Positions 36,395 through 47,873 are shown, counted from the stretch's first letter. The stretch: DNA of 64,000 nt from Saururus chinensis (GCA_035235625.1 CP141142.1:25182995-25246994); one strand, 5' to 3'. Notes: generated by a model not told the origin, from the letters alone. Numbers and translations: made by a program.

Positions 36395-36860
36395 GCTACC
36401 TTATAAGGGAGAGACACCCCGGGGAAGAGGAGACTCTGCCCTTCACCCTCGAGCCCCAAAGAGAGAAGTGGCATGGAGTAAGAGGAGGCTCCATCTTCCA
36501 TTGTCAAGCCACAACAAGGGAAGTGGCCCCAAGTAGGGGAGGCTTCGTCCTCCACCGAAGGGCCACGTCGTGTGAGATACATCCCCTAGGCTAAGGGGAG
36601 ATTCCATCTATAGCTTATAGGCACAGAAAGAGAAAAGAATCTCTGTGTAAGGGAAAAGTTTGTCCATTGTTTACATACACGTTGAGAGAAAGGTATCTCT
36701 GGGTAGGGGAGGCTACGTCCATCTCCTTCGGGCCACAATGAGGGAAACACCTAGAGTTAAAGAGAGTGTCTGTCTGCTGCCTTCATACATAATGAGAAAG
36801 ATGCTCCAAAGCTAGAGGAGATTTTGTCTGCCATCTCTGGACCCAGAAGGGAGGACGCTC
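36395..36860 (+). repeat. Degenerate ~65-bp tandem repeats in solo LTR B
   Basis: About six imperfect units, each with a GAGA(A)AG...CTCC or GGGAAGTGGCCCCAAG-like part, then TAGGGGAGGCT(T/A)CGTC, then a CCACC/CCTTCGGGCCAC part. Units drift by small indels. No protein or RNA function is evident. Confidence 0.6.
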
Positions 36861-36916
36861 CAAGGAAATGAGCAGTTCCAAATGTTGCTACTTCTGGAAT
36901 TGCAGGGGAGTAAGTG

Positions 36917-39900
36917 TGTAATATCCCTAATTTTCCCGAGTTTCGAAATTTAAATACGTAGAAATTATGGTGTTTGACCTATTGACATTCTTATTAAAAT
37001 AACTTTCTCCCTAGATAGAATTTGGGGCTAAAACTAATTTTATTAGAAAGTAGATAGAAAGAGCTTCGAAACGCCACTAAGAACGCACGAATCGGAGTCC
37101 AGATGAGGGAGAAATGACCGTTTGAAGTTGAACATATAATGCAGGACCCGTTTACCCGAATTGAACATGCGAATTGTCCGTTTAAGTCACTATATGGGCC
37201 CGATCAATTAGCATTCCGAATTTGTGTTTTTGGGGCTCAATTTGGTTGCTAAATTGAAGAGGTTTTAACCCAAATTCTCATGAGATTAGGGCTCCTAATC
37301 CCATGCCTATAAAAGGAGAATTAGGGCTAATAGAAGGGGTCTTTTTGTCCAATTGGGGGAGCTTTTTGGACGGTGAAGGAAAGTGAATTTTCCGGCGAGA
37401 CTCCGGCGAGGCGTTGGCGGTAGTGGATCGACAACAACTCGACCTTAGAGGTAAGATTTCGAATTGAGATTGACAAAGACGTCGTTAATTAATTTTAATG
37501 AAAGTTATAGTGATTTCTGCAAATTTCTGCAAATACTGTTCACATGATTAGTGAACAGTACTTTCAATCGCCGGAATCATCGTAGAAAGGGGGCCGTTGG
37601 CCCTTGCCATGGCGACCATGGCTCTGGCCACGGAAGCCCTGACTCTATCAGCCTTGGCAGCGGCAGTGAAACTGCCGCTGCAGGCCGTCTGGTCGTCGTG
37701 CGAGAAAAAAAAAGTTAAAAACTTGGAACAGACCCTCCACCGGACGATGGTGGGCAGCCACCGGCCGTGGCTGCGCCGGTCCTGGCCATGCCGACCCAGG
37801 GCATGACGGCCCCGGATGCACCGGCCTGGGCTGCACTGGCACCGGCCACGGCGGCATCACCGTCTGTAAAAAAAAAAAGGAAAAGTGGTATTTTGGCCAC
37901 CGGCCGACCACCGGACGACAATGGGATCGAGCTGGTCGGTTCCGCCGTGCTCCGGCAGTCCGAGGGCTGTGTGCCGCCCAGCCCTCCACCGTAGTGAGGG
38001 GCAATGCCGCCAGAGGCCTTTTTGCCTCTGGCCGGCCACGGGGAAGACGACCCCGTGGGTCATCTGTGCTCCCCGGACCGGGTTGGCTAACCCAACCCGG
38101 TTCGGTCCGGCCTTGTGAAAAAAAATTATATATTAACTGAACCTGGTCCGATTTAGTGAGTTATATTGTTCATAAAAATTTGGAAATTTTTTTGAATGAC
38201 CATGAATGTATTCCGAGTGTGGTGCCCAAGTTTCAAATCGGGGAAAATTTTCAATGTCTTTAAAATGACTAAACTACCCCTATGAGTTGAAGTGTAAAAG
38301 ATTGATTAGTGACTAGATTTAGGGCTCCGGTTCAGGGGGTTAATTGTGTCAAACAAATCCTATAAAATTTCTATTAGACCTGGAGAGGTTTGGGACTATT
38401 CTGACAAAGTTTTAGATTGGGGAAAAATCCTAGAGATTGTGAAATGACCATTTTACCCTTGATAGTTAAATCATCATGTGAGAACTATTTGCCAACTTCA
38501 GGGCCTTGGTTCAGGGGCCTAGGAGTTTATTTAAAATTGAGAAAATTCTCAGTGAGATTTTAATAAGTAAATTAAATATAGCCCAAATCTCATAGTGAAG
38601 AAAAATCCCAGTGAGCAGTTAATTGACCCTTTTGCCCTCAGTATTCATCATAAACCGTTAAGACAACCTGGGTCGGTTCAAGGGGTTCACGACCCTGTCA
38701 CATGCTAGGAAAATTACACAAGGTCCATAAAGTCAAGTAGTACCCTTGAGTTTAATTTTGAAACCATTGGATGCCATTAAGGCCTTAAACCAAATGACAG
38801 AAATACCCCTATGCAAACTTGCCCGCATTCGCGTGGATGTTGTTAACGGGCTAATGTGATACTGAAATCTTTTGAGAGGTTAAAGACTTACCCAAGTGTA
38901 GAGAGGACTGTATCTAATGTTGGATAATTACTCTAATGCCCTTAGGTGCATTACGACCAGTTTCATAAAGATTTATTAAGATAACCCAAGGAGGGTTAGG
39001 GCACGAGAGCTCGAATAATTCTGATATCATTAATGAATTTTATTATTGATATTATGATTTGCTTGGACCTGTATAGTTCTTATGGTTTATGTTGTTATTT
39101 GTTTTGATTTTTGATATTGATGTTGTGATAGTAATTTATCACTATCTTAAGATTATTGAAAGATTAATTAATGGGGTTTGATAGCTTTGGATTGGGCGAG
39201 AACACCTAATCAAGATAAAGACTAAAATACCTCAGAGGGGTCTAGGACTAGTTCATACAGTGAACAAAGCCTTTGACTTGACGATTTTCCTTGGTTGATA
39301 AACCGAAGGCATGTCTCGCGTTGTAAACCTTAGTCTAGAAGGGACTAATAGGGTTTGGGATAGTCATTCGGAATCCTGGCTTATAGATGAGCAAGATAGG
39401 GTTCAGAATGGTTTCTTGAGTTTTAGCTCTATTGAGGAGCCGCTGATTTGACCGTGTAGTTGCACCTCCCCATTGGAGGGAGTTCTTTGTGAGCCGGGCT
39501 CACCGCAGATCTATTGAGGATCTTTATGTGTACACGCAATTAGGGTTGCTAACATCCTGCTTGGTTGGCGTCTCTGACCACTTCTGTTCAGGTGCAGTTG
39601 TGGGCCATGCCCTTCCACTCTGGTAAGGTCCTTATGGGCTAGGTTGGGAGATGGCACTTCCTGGTGGATTCTAGGGGCCTGGTGGATTCCAGGATGTTTC
39701 GTTGTCATTTATCACTTAGGTTGACATCTGATGAGTCTATCTGTCATTGGGATTAGACAGAGATATTAATTATCAAACAATGGTTCAAGAAATAATTAAT
39801 AACATTGATTGATGTTGCTTGTTTAATTAGAACAAGTGGAACGATTAAAGGACTTGCATAAAATGTAGGTTGCTTGAAAATACTTAAGCATTGCATGGGT

Positions 39901-40470
39901 GATGCTATGCTTCTTAGTATAGTGTAGTTTTTAGGCAGAACTACGTCTAGATCCAATCTTGTTGGAAACATTGGAGATGTTGTCTGATAAGTACGTAGGC
40001 AACTAACATCAGGTGATGTTGGCCCGATCCGAAAAGTATTAATAAAACCTTTTGTCCTTTGGAAGCTCTTCTCCTGAAGGCAGAGATGCTCCATTGTGGT
40101 TGTGGTTGTTGTTTGGTTTGCTATGTTGCAGATTCTCAAGGTGACGACAAGTCAGACCAAGGCAGGCGAGCTCAAGAGGTTTCCGCATTTTTGAAACTCC
40201 AATACGTAAGTGTACCTTAAGCTTGAGAGTCAACTTGTTATTTATTTTCAGACGGGTGACAAACTTGTACTTAGATGGATGAGTTGGTCTTTATGAATTT
40301 TCAGATGTTAAATAATATTATATGATTTGATATTTGTATTTGTGAACCCCAGTTATCATGACCTGGATATTTAATCGAATGGTTTGTTTTGTATTTAAAG
40401 GAAAAAAAAATTTCTCGCTACCTACCGTTCGTGCTATTTAAAAATGCTTTTAAAAATTTGGGTCGTGACG
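36917..40470 (+). mobile_element. Complete L35 solo LTR A, 3554 bp, TSD AAGTG
   Basis: It starts TGTAATATCCC at 36917 and ends GGGTCGTGACG at 40470 (terminal CA changed to CG). AAGTG flanks it at 36912-36916 and 40471-40475. No internal coding domain lies between the ends, so this is a solo LTR, inserted in LTR B. Landmarks: palindrome and TATA box (37284-37314), donor-like AGAG|GTAAGAT at 37451, GC-rich block 37580-38120 with a CCAGAGGC/GCCTCTGG hairpin (38010-38031), AATAAA at about 40040, and acceptor-like TTGCAG ending at 40131. Confidence 0.95.
37284..37314 (+). promoter_or_regulatory. LTR core promoter: palindrome plus TATA box (LTR A)
   Basis: GATTAGG (37284-37290) and CCTAATC (37294-37300) form an inverted repeat with a GCT spacer. 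TATAAAA follows at 37308-37314, 391 bp into the LTR. The arrangement matches the other three L35 copies. Confidence 0.6.
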
Positions 40471-41266
40471 AAGTGCTTCTCACCTTTAGAGTCAATATGA
40501 TTTATATGCATGTACATCTTACTTAGTGTTATTAATATGCTAATTAAGATATATAATTTGCTATGATACGATATATGCTCTGATATATGTTGATATGTTC
40601 TGATTAGATCTGTTTTATATACTCTGTTGTAATCCAATCTGCTCTAAAATGCTCTGTGGTGATCTGATATGCTCTGATCTAATATGACAGGTATGGTTTG
40701 ATGAAATTTGTTATGATATAATGAGATATGATATGATCCAATATGCTTTATTGTATATTCTACTCTGCTCTGTAATAGAGCGGCATGTGTGATTCTACTA
40801 GTGTTTTGTTCACCTATGTGATAGTTGTGATTGTGGTGATTTATTGGCTTCCGTTTGACTCTAATGAGTTATTAGATTTTTTGTTTGATTTTGAATGATT
40901 TATTCGGATATAACGTACACATATTTTTACATAAATAATTTTGTGATGCTTGATGCAGATAATAGCCATTAGGCAGAACTACATTCAAATCTGTTCGTAT
41001 TGGAATAATATTATAATGTTATCCATTACATACGTAGGCAACCAATGACAAGGCGACATTGGCCCAATCAAAATTAGTTATAAAATTAGGTTTGTTTTGG
41101 GCTATGCGCACTAGAACACTAAAGTTTCGTAGTGTGTAGAAGAACATTATGACTCTCACACACAAAGTCTGTCATTCCTAGTTGGTCTGATTTCAATTTT
41201 CTATTTAATTTAATAAATTCCAATTTTGTTTTTCAATAATCTTTCCAGGTCGGGTGTTACCATAAT

Positions 41267-41680
41267 GCTCTTGAAATGGAATTCATGCTAGATATAATAC
41301 ACATTCAATTGGACTGCTGTTAAAATGTGATTCTTGAAGTATTATAGTTCTTGTTTAGCCATCCCACTGGGTATATTCATATACTCAACATCTGTTGTTG
41401 ATGCAGGTTCTTCTGAGGAATAGCAGGTGGGGACACTTGTCCTAAGAGAGGATGTGAATATCTTGAACCTATGTAGGATTTTCTAATCATGCTAATAAAT
41501 TTAGTTGATGTGTGTAATTTCTAAGACATAGGCACGAGAGTGCCAATTACTTATAGTTGTGTGCATTATGTTGTTTGGTATGTACACAAACAAGGCCTTG
41601 TGAGACTTGGTTGTGATTTTATTATATCTTATATATTTAAAGGCATGATGGTTCATTATCCATATGTTTGAAAACAAGTG
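41267..41680 (+). other. Middle piece of the G1 5' LTR
   Basis: This lies between the target duplication of LTR B and that of LTR C. No gene; it is LTR sequence of G1, as shown by the two flanking insertions each having its own duplicated target. Confidence 0.6.
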
Positions 41681-41685
41681 GGTCA

Positions 41686-44600
41686 TGTAACATCCGGGAA
41701 TTTTCTAAATTCCTGAAGTCGTACACGTGGAAATTAAGGTGTAGGACCCCTTGATCTTCCCATGGGAATAACTTGATAATCAGTTGGAAGTGGTGGCTAA
41801 AGTATATATTAATGGAAAGTAGACAGAAATAGCTTCGAAACGCCACCAAGAACTTGCGAATCGGAGTCCGGATGAGGGAGATACGACCGTATGAAGTTAA
41901 ACATATCATGTAGGATCCGTTTACCCGAATTAAACGTGCGAATTGTCCGTTTAAGTCACTATACAGGCCCGATCAATTACTGTTCCAAAATTGGGTTTTT
42001 GAGGCCTAATTTCTCATAGGATTAGGAGCCCTAATCCCATGCCTATAAAAGGTGAATTAGGGCTAATAGAAGGGGTTTTTTTTGGGAGACAGTGGAAGGG
42101 AAGGAGGATTCTTTGGACCAAGGGGTCGTTCGAATTTTCCGGCGATAATCCGACGAGGCGTAGCAGGGTGTTGGCGGCTGTGGATCTATGTCAACTTGGC
42201 CACAGAGGTAGGATTTAAGGTTGCGATCATTGTAGATTTTATTAACTAAATTGTACGAAAATTATAGTAATTTCTGTTCTGTAATTAGTTCCGCAAATAC
42301 TGTTCAATAACGTGAACAGTACTTCAATTTCTGGTCACCGGAATAGTGGTCGGATCGGAGCTGCGCAGCGGCCCTGGCTCTGGCTGCGATGGCCCTAGCT
42401 TCGACAGTGGTGGCCCTGGCTCCGGCAGCCTTAGCGGCGGTGAATTCGCCTGCTGCTGCGCAGGCCGCCGTTGGTTTAAAAAAAAAGGAAGTTTTCTGGC
42501 TCTTGGCAAGGCGAAGACGGCAGGGGACAGGTCCATTGTGATCGCCGCATGGCGGCGATACAGTGGACCCCAGCCCGCCGCCCGGCCATGGTGGCCAGGG
42601 GCAGCACCGCCAGAGGCGTTTCCACCTCTGGCCGGACGTGGGGAAGACGACCCGCGTTGCGGGTCGTCAACCCAAACCGACCTGGCCCGGGTCGGGTTTT
42701 TATAAAGAAAAAGAAATAGAGAAAAGGGGGGAATCAAACCGGGTCCGGTTCAAGGGTCTTTACTTGTTCTAAAAATTTAAAAAAATTACCCATATACTTT
42801 AAGAGGGTTATGAGTGTCTTGACCAAGTTTCAGGACTGGTAAAAATCCCAGAGTCTCTAGAATGACCTTTTTACCCCTGGTAGTTAAATCATCATGTGAA
42901 AACCATTTACCCGACTTCGGGGCTCCGGTTCAGGGGCCTATGAGTTGGTTTAAAACTTGGGAAAATTCTCAGTGAGAGTTTAATGAGTAACCTAATTATA
43001 TTCCAAACCAATAAATGAGGGAAAATCCCAGTGAGTGGATAATTGACTCTTTTGCTCTTAGGGTTTATAGTAAACCGTTAGTCAAAACTTTGGTCGATTC
43101 AAGGGGTTCACGAACTCGTTACACGCCAGAAAATTACACATACTCCATCAAGTCAAGTAGTACCCTTAACCATAATTTTGGACCCATTGGATGTCATTAA
43201 GGCCTTAAACAAAATGATAGAAATATCCTTTGAGCAGACCGCCCACATTCGTGTGAATGGAAGCGTGAGTCGGTCTAAGAGTGGAGCCTTGTGAGAGGTC
43301 AATGGCTTAAATCAATAAAGGGGTAGTAAAATGACTGGAATGACCCAAGGGAGGGTATCATACCTTAGGTGGTAAAATTACCCTAATGCCCTTAGGGGCA
43401 ATATGTTTTGTTTCTGATGAAACAGATGACTTAGTGAATCAAGAGTTAAGGTACCCTATAAATGACTTCAAAAAGAAGGGGTGCCACTGGTAGGTGACAC
43501 GAAGACCTTGACAGGTCACAGTGTCATGGGAAACCAATGGAAAACCCTAATTCTCAGGGTTTAGGGCAGTGTATTGCACGTGTCCGTAACACAACGCAAA
43601 AATCCACTAGGGCATTATATATGTCACTCGTGGAATATGTTAATTTACATATCAGGCATGAATTCTCTGAGCCCTGGCCTTGCAAATGAATGCAATGGGC
43701 CCCTGTTTATTATTTATACATTTGTATGATTGCATGATTATTTATGCTGATGCATGCTTTTGATATTAATGCATTGATTTATATCAGTAACTTAATATTA
43801 ATGAAGATTAATCAAGAGACATGGGTTGCTGTTGGTTTGAGGGGAGAACATCTAATCAAGATAATAACTAAAATACCCTCTTTAGGGTTGGGTCCAGTTC
43901 ATGGAGTGAACGGGGCCTGACATAGATTTTGACCTTGGTTAATGAACCGAGGGTGATTTTGGGATGTTCTTTGAGTCATAGCTCAGTGGATGAGTTATTT
44001 AGTGGGCCGATTCACAAGGTGAAGAGGACCCACATGGTTGAGTGGTTACTTGACTGGATGAAAATAATCTAGTCTAAGTTTCAAATGTCTGAGGGAGTCA
44101 ATGGTCATAAGGACCTAAGGCTTCTATGGATATATTAGTAATGTCTTATAAGACATTTTCTCCCAGTGTTGGGAAGGTGGAGATTGCAATATGCATCTTC
44201 ATCGTCACGACGGTTTGGGTATTGACCAGAGGGTCTTTACCGCGGGTCTCCCGCAGGTCTTCCCAGGACTATTTAGTACGTACAAAAAGCGGAGTTGTAT
44301 GAGCATCACGGAAGGCTTGTGCTTCTCGCCAATTTGTATCCATGAGCACAGTTGGGATCCTCTTCCCCAGATTCGAGGCAGGCTATTGAGAGCCCTAGGG
44401 ATTTGGGTCAAGCTGCTGTTAAGCAGTCCACTCCAAGGCTGGAGTACTTTGTTTGGGGATTTCTCTTGGGGCAAGTTATCTCCGAGTTGCAGATTTGATA
44501 GTATTAATTATTGAACAAGGGATGTGAGATAATTAATAACAATGTTTGATATTGTTTGTTAACTAGACAAGTGGAACAGTTAAAGGACTTACTAAAATGT

Positions 44601-45199
44601 AGGTTGAAAATATCTAAGCATTGCATGTGTGATGTGATGCTTCTTAGGATAGAGTAGTTTCTAGGCAAAACTATGTTTGGATCCGATCTTGTTGGAAACA
44701 TTGGAGATGTTGTCTGATGAGTACGTAGGCAACTAACATTGGGTGATGTTGGCCCGATCCAAAAAATATTAATAAAACCTTTTGTCCTTTGGAAGCTCTT
44801 CTCCTGAAGGTGGAGATGCTCCATTGTGGTTGTGGTTGTTGTTTGGTTTGCTTTGTTGCAGATCCTCTAGGCGACGACAAGTGAGACCAAGGTAGGCATG
44901 CACAAGAGGTTTCTGCGTTTCTGTAACTCCGATACGTAAGTGTACCTTAAGCATGGGAGTCAACTTATTATTTATTTTCAGACTGACGATGGACTTGTAC
45001 TTAGATGGATGAGTTGGTCTTTATGAATTTTCATACGTTAAATAATATCGTATGATTTGATATTCGTATTTGTGAACCCCAGTTATAATGACTTGGATAT
45101 TTAATCAAATGGTTTGGTTTGTATTTAAAGAAAAAAAAAATTCTCGCTACTTACTGTTCGTGTTATTTAAAAATGCTTTTAAAAATCCGGGTCGTGACA
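41686..45199 (+). mobile_element. Complete L35 solo LTR C, 3514 bp, TSD GGTCA
   Basis: It starts TGTAACATCCGGG at 41686 and ends CCGGGTCGTGACA at 45199 with intact TG...CA ends. A perfect GGTCA duplication flanks it (41681-41685, 45200-45204). It aligns with LTR A end to end, at roughly 90% identity over the last 200 bp by eye. It contains no gag or pol. Landmarks: palindrome and TATA (42019-42050), donor-like AGAG|GTAGGAT at 42208, GC-rich block 42340-42700 with hairpin 42610-42631, AATAAA at about 44770, and acceptor-like TTGCAG ending at 44861. Confidence 0.96.
42019..42050 (+). promoter_or_regulatory. LTR core promoter: palindrome plus TATA box (LTR C)
   Basis: GGATTAGG (42019-42026) and CCTAATCC (42030-42037) pair across a 3-nt spacer. 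TATAAAA follows at 42044-42050, 358 bp into the LTR. Confidence 0.6.
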
Positions 45200-45316
45200 G
45201 GTCATACCTTGGAATGGTATATTTATCGATGGATTTGACAAATGATTTTATTAAAATTTTATATTTGCTAGTTTTCATTCAAAAATGAATTTGAAAATTT
45301 TTGGGGTGTGACAAAT

Positions 45317-45330
45317 TGGTATAAAAAAAT
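45317..45330 (+). other. Primer-binding site of G1 (decayed)
   Basis: TGGTAT followed by A-rich sequence lies three bases after the LTR end. The first six bases match the initiator-tRNA-Met site common in plant Ty3/gypsy elements; the rest has decayed. Confidence 0.55.
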
Positions 45331-45439
45331 AAGGTTTAATCCATCTACATACCAAGAAGTATGATATGTGACCATTATAAATTGTTGAATGGGGTGGAAC
45401 TAGAGACTTAATAGTTCATATCGTTGATTGCAACATCCA

Positions 45440-46500
45440 ATGGCTCCTACTACCGCAAATCAAGAGAGGCAGGTAGTAGATGAGTTAACCAGAGCAGGTG
45501 ATCCATTGGCTAGCAATGTAGCTACTGTTGCTACTGCAACACCTTTTTTGGCAAGAGGTGTTCAACAATAAAATCAAGGAAATAATTTTCCTGCCTCATC
45601 TTTCAAAGTCCTTATGCTACTATGACCATTACTAAGATGATGAACATGCTCCAAAACATGACTCAAACCTTGCAAGCCCAAAATGTGGCTATTAAAATTC
45701 AGCTTCAAGCCCAAGCTAACATGAATAATTACAAGGAAAGAGAAAAATGAACAAATGAGAGTATGAACTCTTCTATCCTTGAGAGGTTCAAAAAGATTAC
45801 ACCTACTTTTAATGGAGAAGGTAAACCAGAAGAAGCATAGAAGTGGATTGATGAAATGGAGAAAGTTTTTGAAGCAATGTCTATAAAAGCAAGTAAAAAG
45901 TGAACATGGTGACCTTCATGATGAATGGAGAAGCATTTTTTTTGGTGGAAAATGGTAAAAATTCCTCGTTTAAGGATAAAGAAGTGATATCTTAGAAGGA
46001 ATTTCTAGAAGCATTCAACAAACAATATTTTCCTCTTCATATTCAACAAAGCAAGGAGATGGAGTTCCTTAACTTACAACAAAAAGACTTATATGAAAAC
46101 AAATTTGTTCAACTCTAGTTTTTCCTCATTATGCATTACTTACTGACTAAAAATGGGCTACAGTCCAAGATGTTGGCTTCTCGACCAACCATCTAGAGTG
46201 CCAATCAAATGTATAGATCACAAAAAGAATTATGGAAAAGGAGACTTGAAGAGGGTAAAGGAGGAAACACAAATGAAAATTGCCCCTTTAAGTAACTGAG
46301 GAATATTGAATCACCTTCTAGGAACTTCATCCCACAAGAAAATAGAAAGGATGAATGGAAGTGTCGGATTTGCGACCAATGTGTTATACTTGTAAGCAAC
46401 CTGGACATATAGCTCAACACTGTCCTCAGGGTAATCAAGGTACTCATGGGAATACAAATGAAGATGGAAAGAAGGCGACTGAAGCCTAAGTGTTTGCATT
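45440..46500 (+). pseudogene. G1 Gag (Ty3/gypsy), decayed
   Basis: An ATG at 45440 opens a frame (MAPTTANQERQ...) that soon meets a stop. Further fragments follow: a Gln-rich coiled-coil-like stretch at about 45630-45730, then the capsid pattern FKKITPTFNGEG...KWIDEMEKVF near 45790-45880. A nucleocapsid zinc knuckle follows at 46378-46430 (C-Y-T-C-K-Q-P-G-H-I-A-Q-H-C), intact as CX2CX4HX4C. Several stops and frame changes mean no Gag protein can be made. Confidence 0.8.
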
Positions 46501-46900
46501 TGGCAGCTGAAGATGCAAAAGACAATGCAGTCTTAGAAGGTACTATTCCCATTTTTAACTGATTAGCTAGAGTGTTGTATGATCCTTGTGCATCACATGC
46601 TTTTATTTCTACATTATTCATGGAAGATGTCAATCTTCCTAGGAGTAAGTTAGAAATGTCATATGTTGTCTATACTCCATTAGGAAAAGTTATAGTAGTA
46701 GACAAACATTTGAGAAATATCACTTTCATGTTGGGAGAAAGAAAATTTTGTGTTTATCTACTCATTCTAGAGATGGTAGATTATAATGTTATTTTGGGAA
46801 TAGATTGACTGTCAGCTTATAATGCTTTGGTAGATTGTAAGTTGAAGTGGATAGAGTTAAGTATACTAGGGAATCAGAAACTTAAGATACATAGAATATT
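46500..46900 (+). pseudogene. G1 aspartic protease, decayed
   Basis: The frame around 46572 has DPCASHAFIS where retroviral-type proteases of this group have D-S-G-A-[ST]-H-[SA]-F; loss of the Ser and Gly after the catalytic Asp would abolish activity. Further on, YNVILGID followed by a stop and LSAYNALVDC corresponds to the flap/second loop and the end of the domain. It lies in normal gag-pro-RT order. Confidence 0.8.
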
Positions 46901-47143
46901 TATTATTTCAGTTGTTAAAGCCCAAAAGCTGATGGAGAAGGGATGTTTTGCCTTTTTGGTGAGCATTGTGGTATTTAACAAAGAGAAGGGAAAATTGGAT
47001 AAGATATTAGTAGTAAGAGAATTTTTGGATATATTTCCTGAGGAGTTACCAGGTTTACCTCTAAGGAGAGAAGTGAACTTTACCATAGACTTTGTCCCAG
47101 AAACTTTACAAATTTCTAATGTTCCATCTTGGATGACACCAAC
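46901..47143 (+). pseudogene. G1 reverse transcriptase N-terminus, cut by LTR D
   Basis: The frame VVREFLDIFPEELPGLP...REVNFTIDF is the conserved entry into Ty3/gypsy reverse transcriptase. The reading frame stops matching at about 47143, and the continuation (AELKELK) is found 6.3 kb downstream at 53463. Solo LTR D accounts for the break. Confidence 0.85.
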
Positions 47144-47873
47144 TATCATGCTCCAATACCCGCCCAACCCAAGCCAAACCCAGTCCAAGGGATGGCCGAA
47201 GCACATGGGGTAGACAAGATGTTGATTGCGGAAGACTTGACCCCTCAAATGGTATGACACTCATGGAGTAATGCACCACTTTATTTTTGTGCAAGAGAAA
47301 ATAAGTAAACATATAAAAGACATTAAATCTAAATTAGTCATGAAGTCTCAACCCACAAACTTACAACACTAAGCCGATAAATATGGCTCAAGTCATAACA
47401 TCAGAAACAAGTCTAAAGCCACAATGGCTTATAGAGTATGGGACAAAGTCAACCAAACATGAAGCTCTAGTAAAATAGCAGAATAAATTAGAAAATTAGT
47501 AAGATCTCTAGGCTTTTGCGCCTACACTTGATCATCATTCGCATGCACCTCATAAAGAGGGTCCTGATCGTCTGCATGTCGCACCATGCAAGCCCAAAAT
47601 AGAAAACATAGAGAAAATGGATTGAGTATAAAACTAAGAAAGGTTTTGAATGCTGAAATGATAAATCAGAAAACAACCATAGCATTCTACATAGTCTATC
47701 ACATCATGTCATATATTATCTCATTTCTAATTACTTTCCCTTTTCTTTAACCATACTTACCCATAAGTAATTATCCTATAGGAAAGTATCTCAAACACAC
47801 TATTCATAGTATGAATAATCACATTATAACATAAACATCCACCCTATATGAAGAGTGTCTCTAGCACACCATA

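Larger units (their letters stand above)
35721..41261 (+). mobile_element. Solo LTR B, TSD ATAAT, split by solo LTR A
   Basis: It begins TGTAACACCCCATG at 35721 and ends GTCGGGTGTTACC at 41261 (final CA changed to CC). ATAAT lies immediately outside both ends (35716-35720 and 41262-41266), which is what establishes the two outer pieces as one LTR. After removing LTR A and one copy of its duplication the LTR is about 1980 bp. The right piece (40971-41090) keeps a diverged match to the L35 3' region (TTAGGCAGAACTAC, TACGTAGGCAAC, TTGGCCC), so B and L35 are distant relatives. Confidence 0.8.
32568..45313 (+). mobile_element. 5' LTR of gypsy element G1, split by nested solo LTRs
   Basis: It starts TGTAACACCCGCGG at 32568 and ends TTGGGGTGTGACA at 45313, directly before a primer-binding site and gag. 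Three later insertions interrupt it: solo LTR B (35721-41261, itself holding A) and solo LTR C (41686-45199). Its own sequence is 32568-35720, 41267-41685 and 45205-45313, about 3.7 kb. It contains no gene. Its sequence includes many TGATGA/CATCGA-type words at 32690-33000 and 34780-35050. Confidence 0.75.

Noticed and set aside
42324..42737. Frames of 119-137 codons in LTR C
   Set aside because: Same GC-rich LTR block; frames are not conserved between LTRs A and C, and no domain is recognisable.
46874..47312. Minus-strand frames of 128 and 68 codons
   Set aside because: Shadow of G1 reverse transcriptase coding sequence and the LTR D border.
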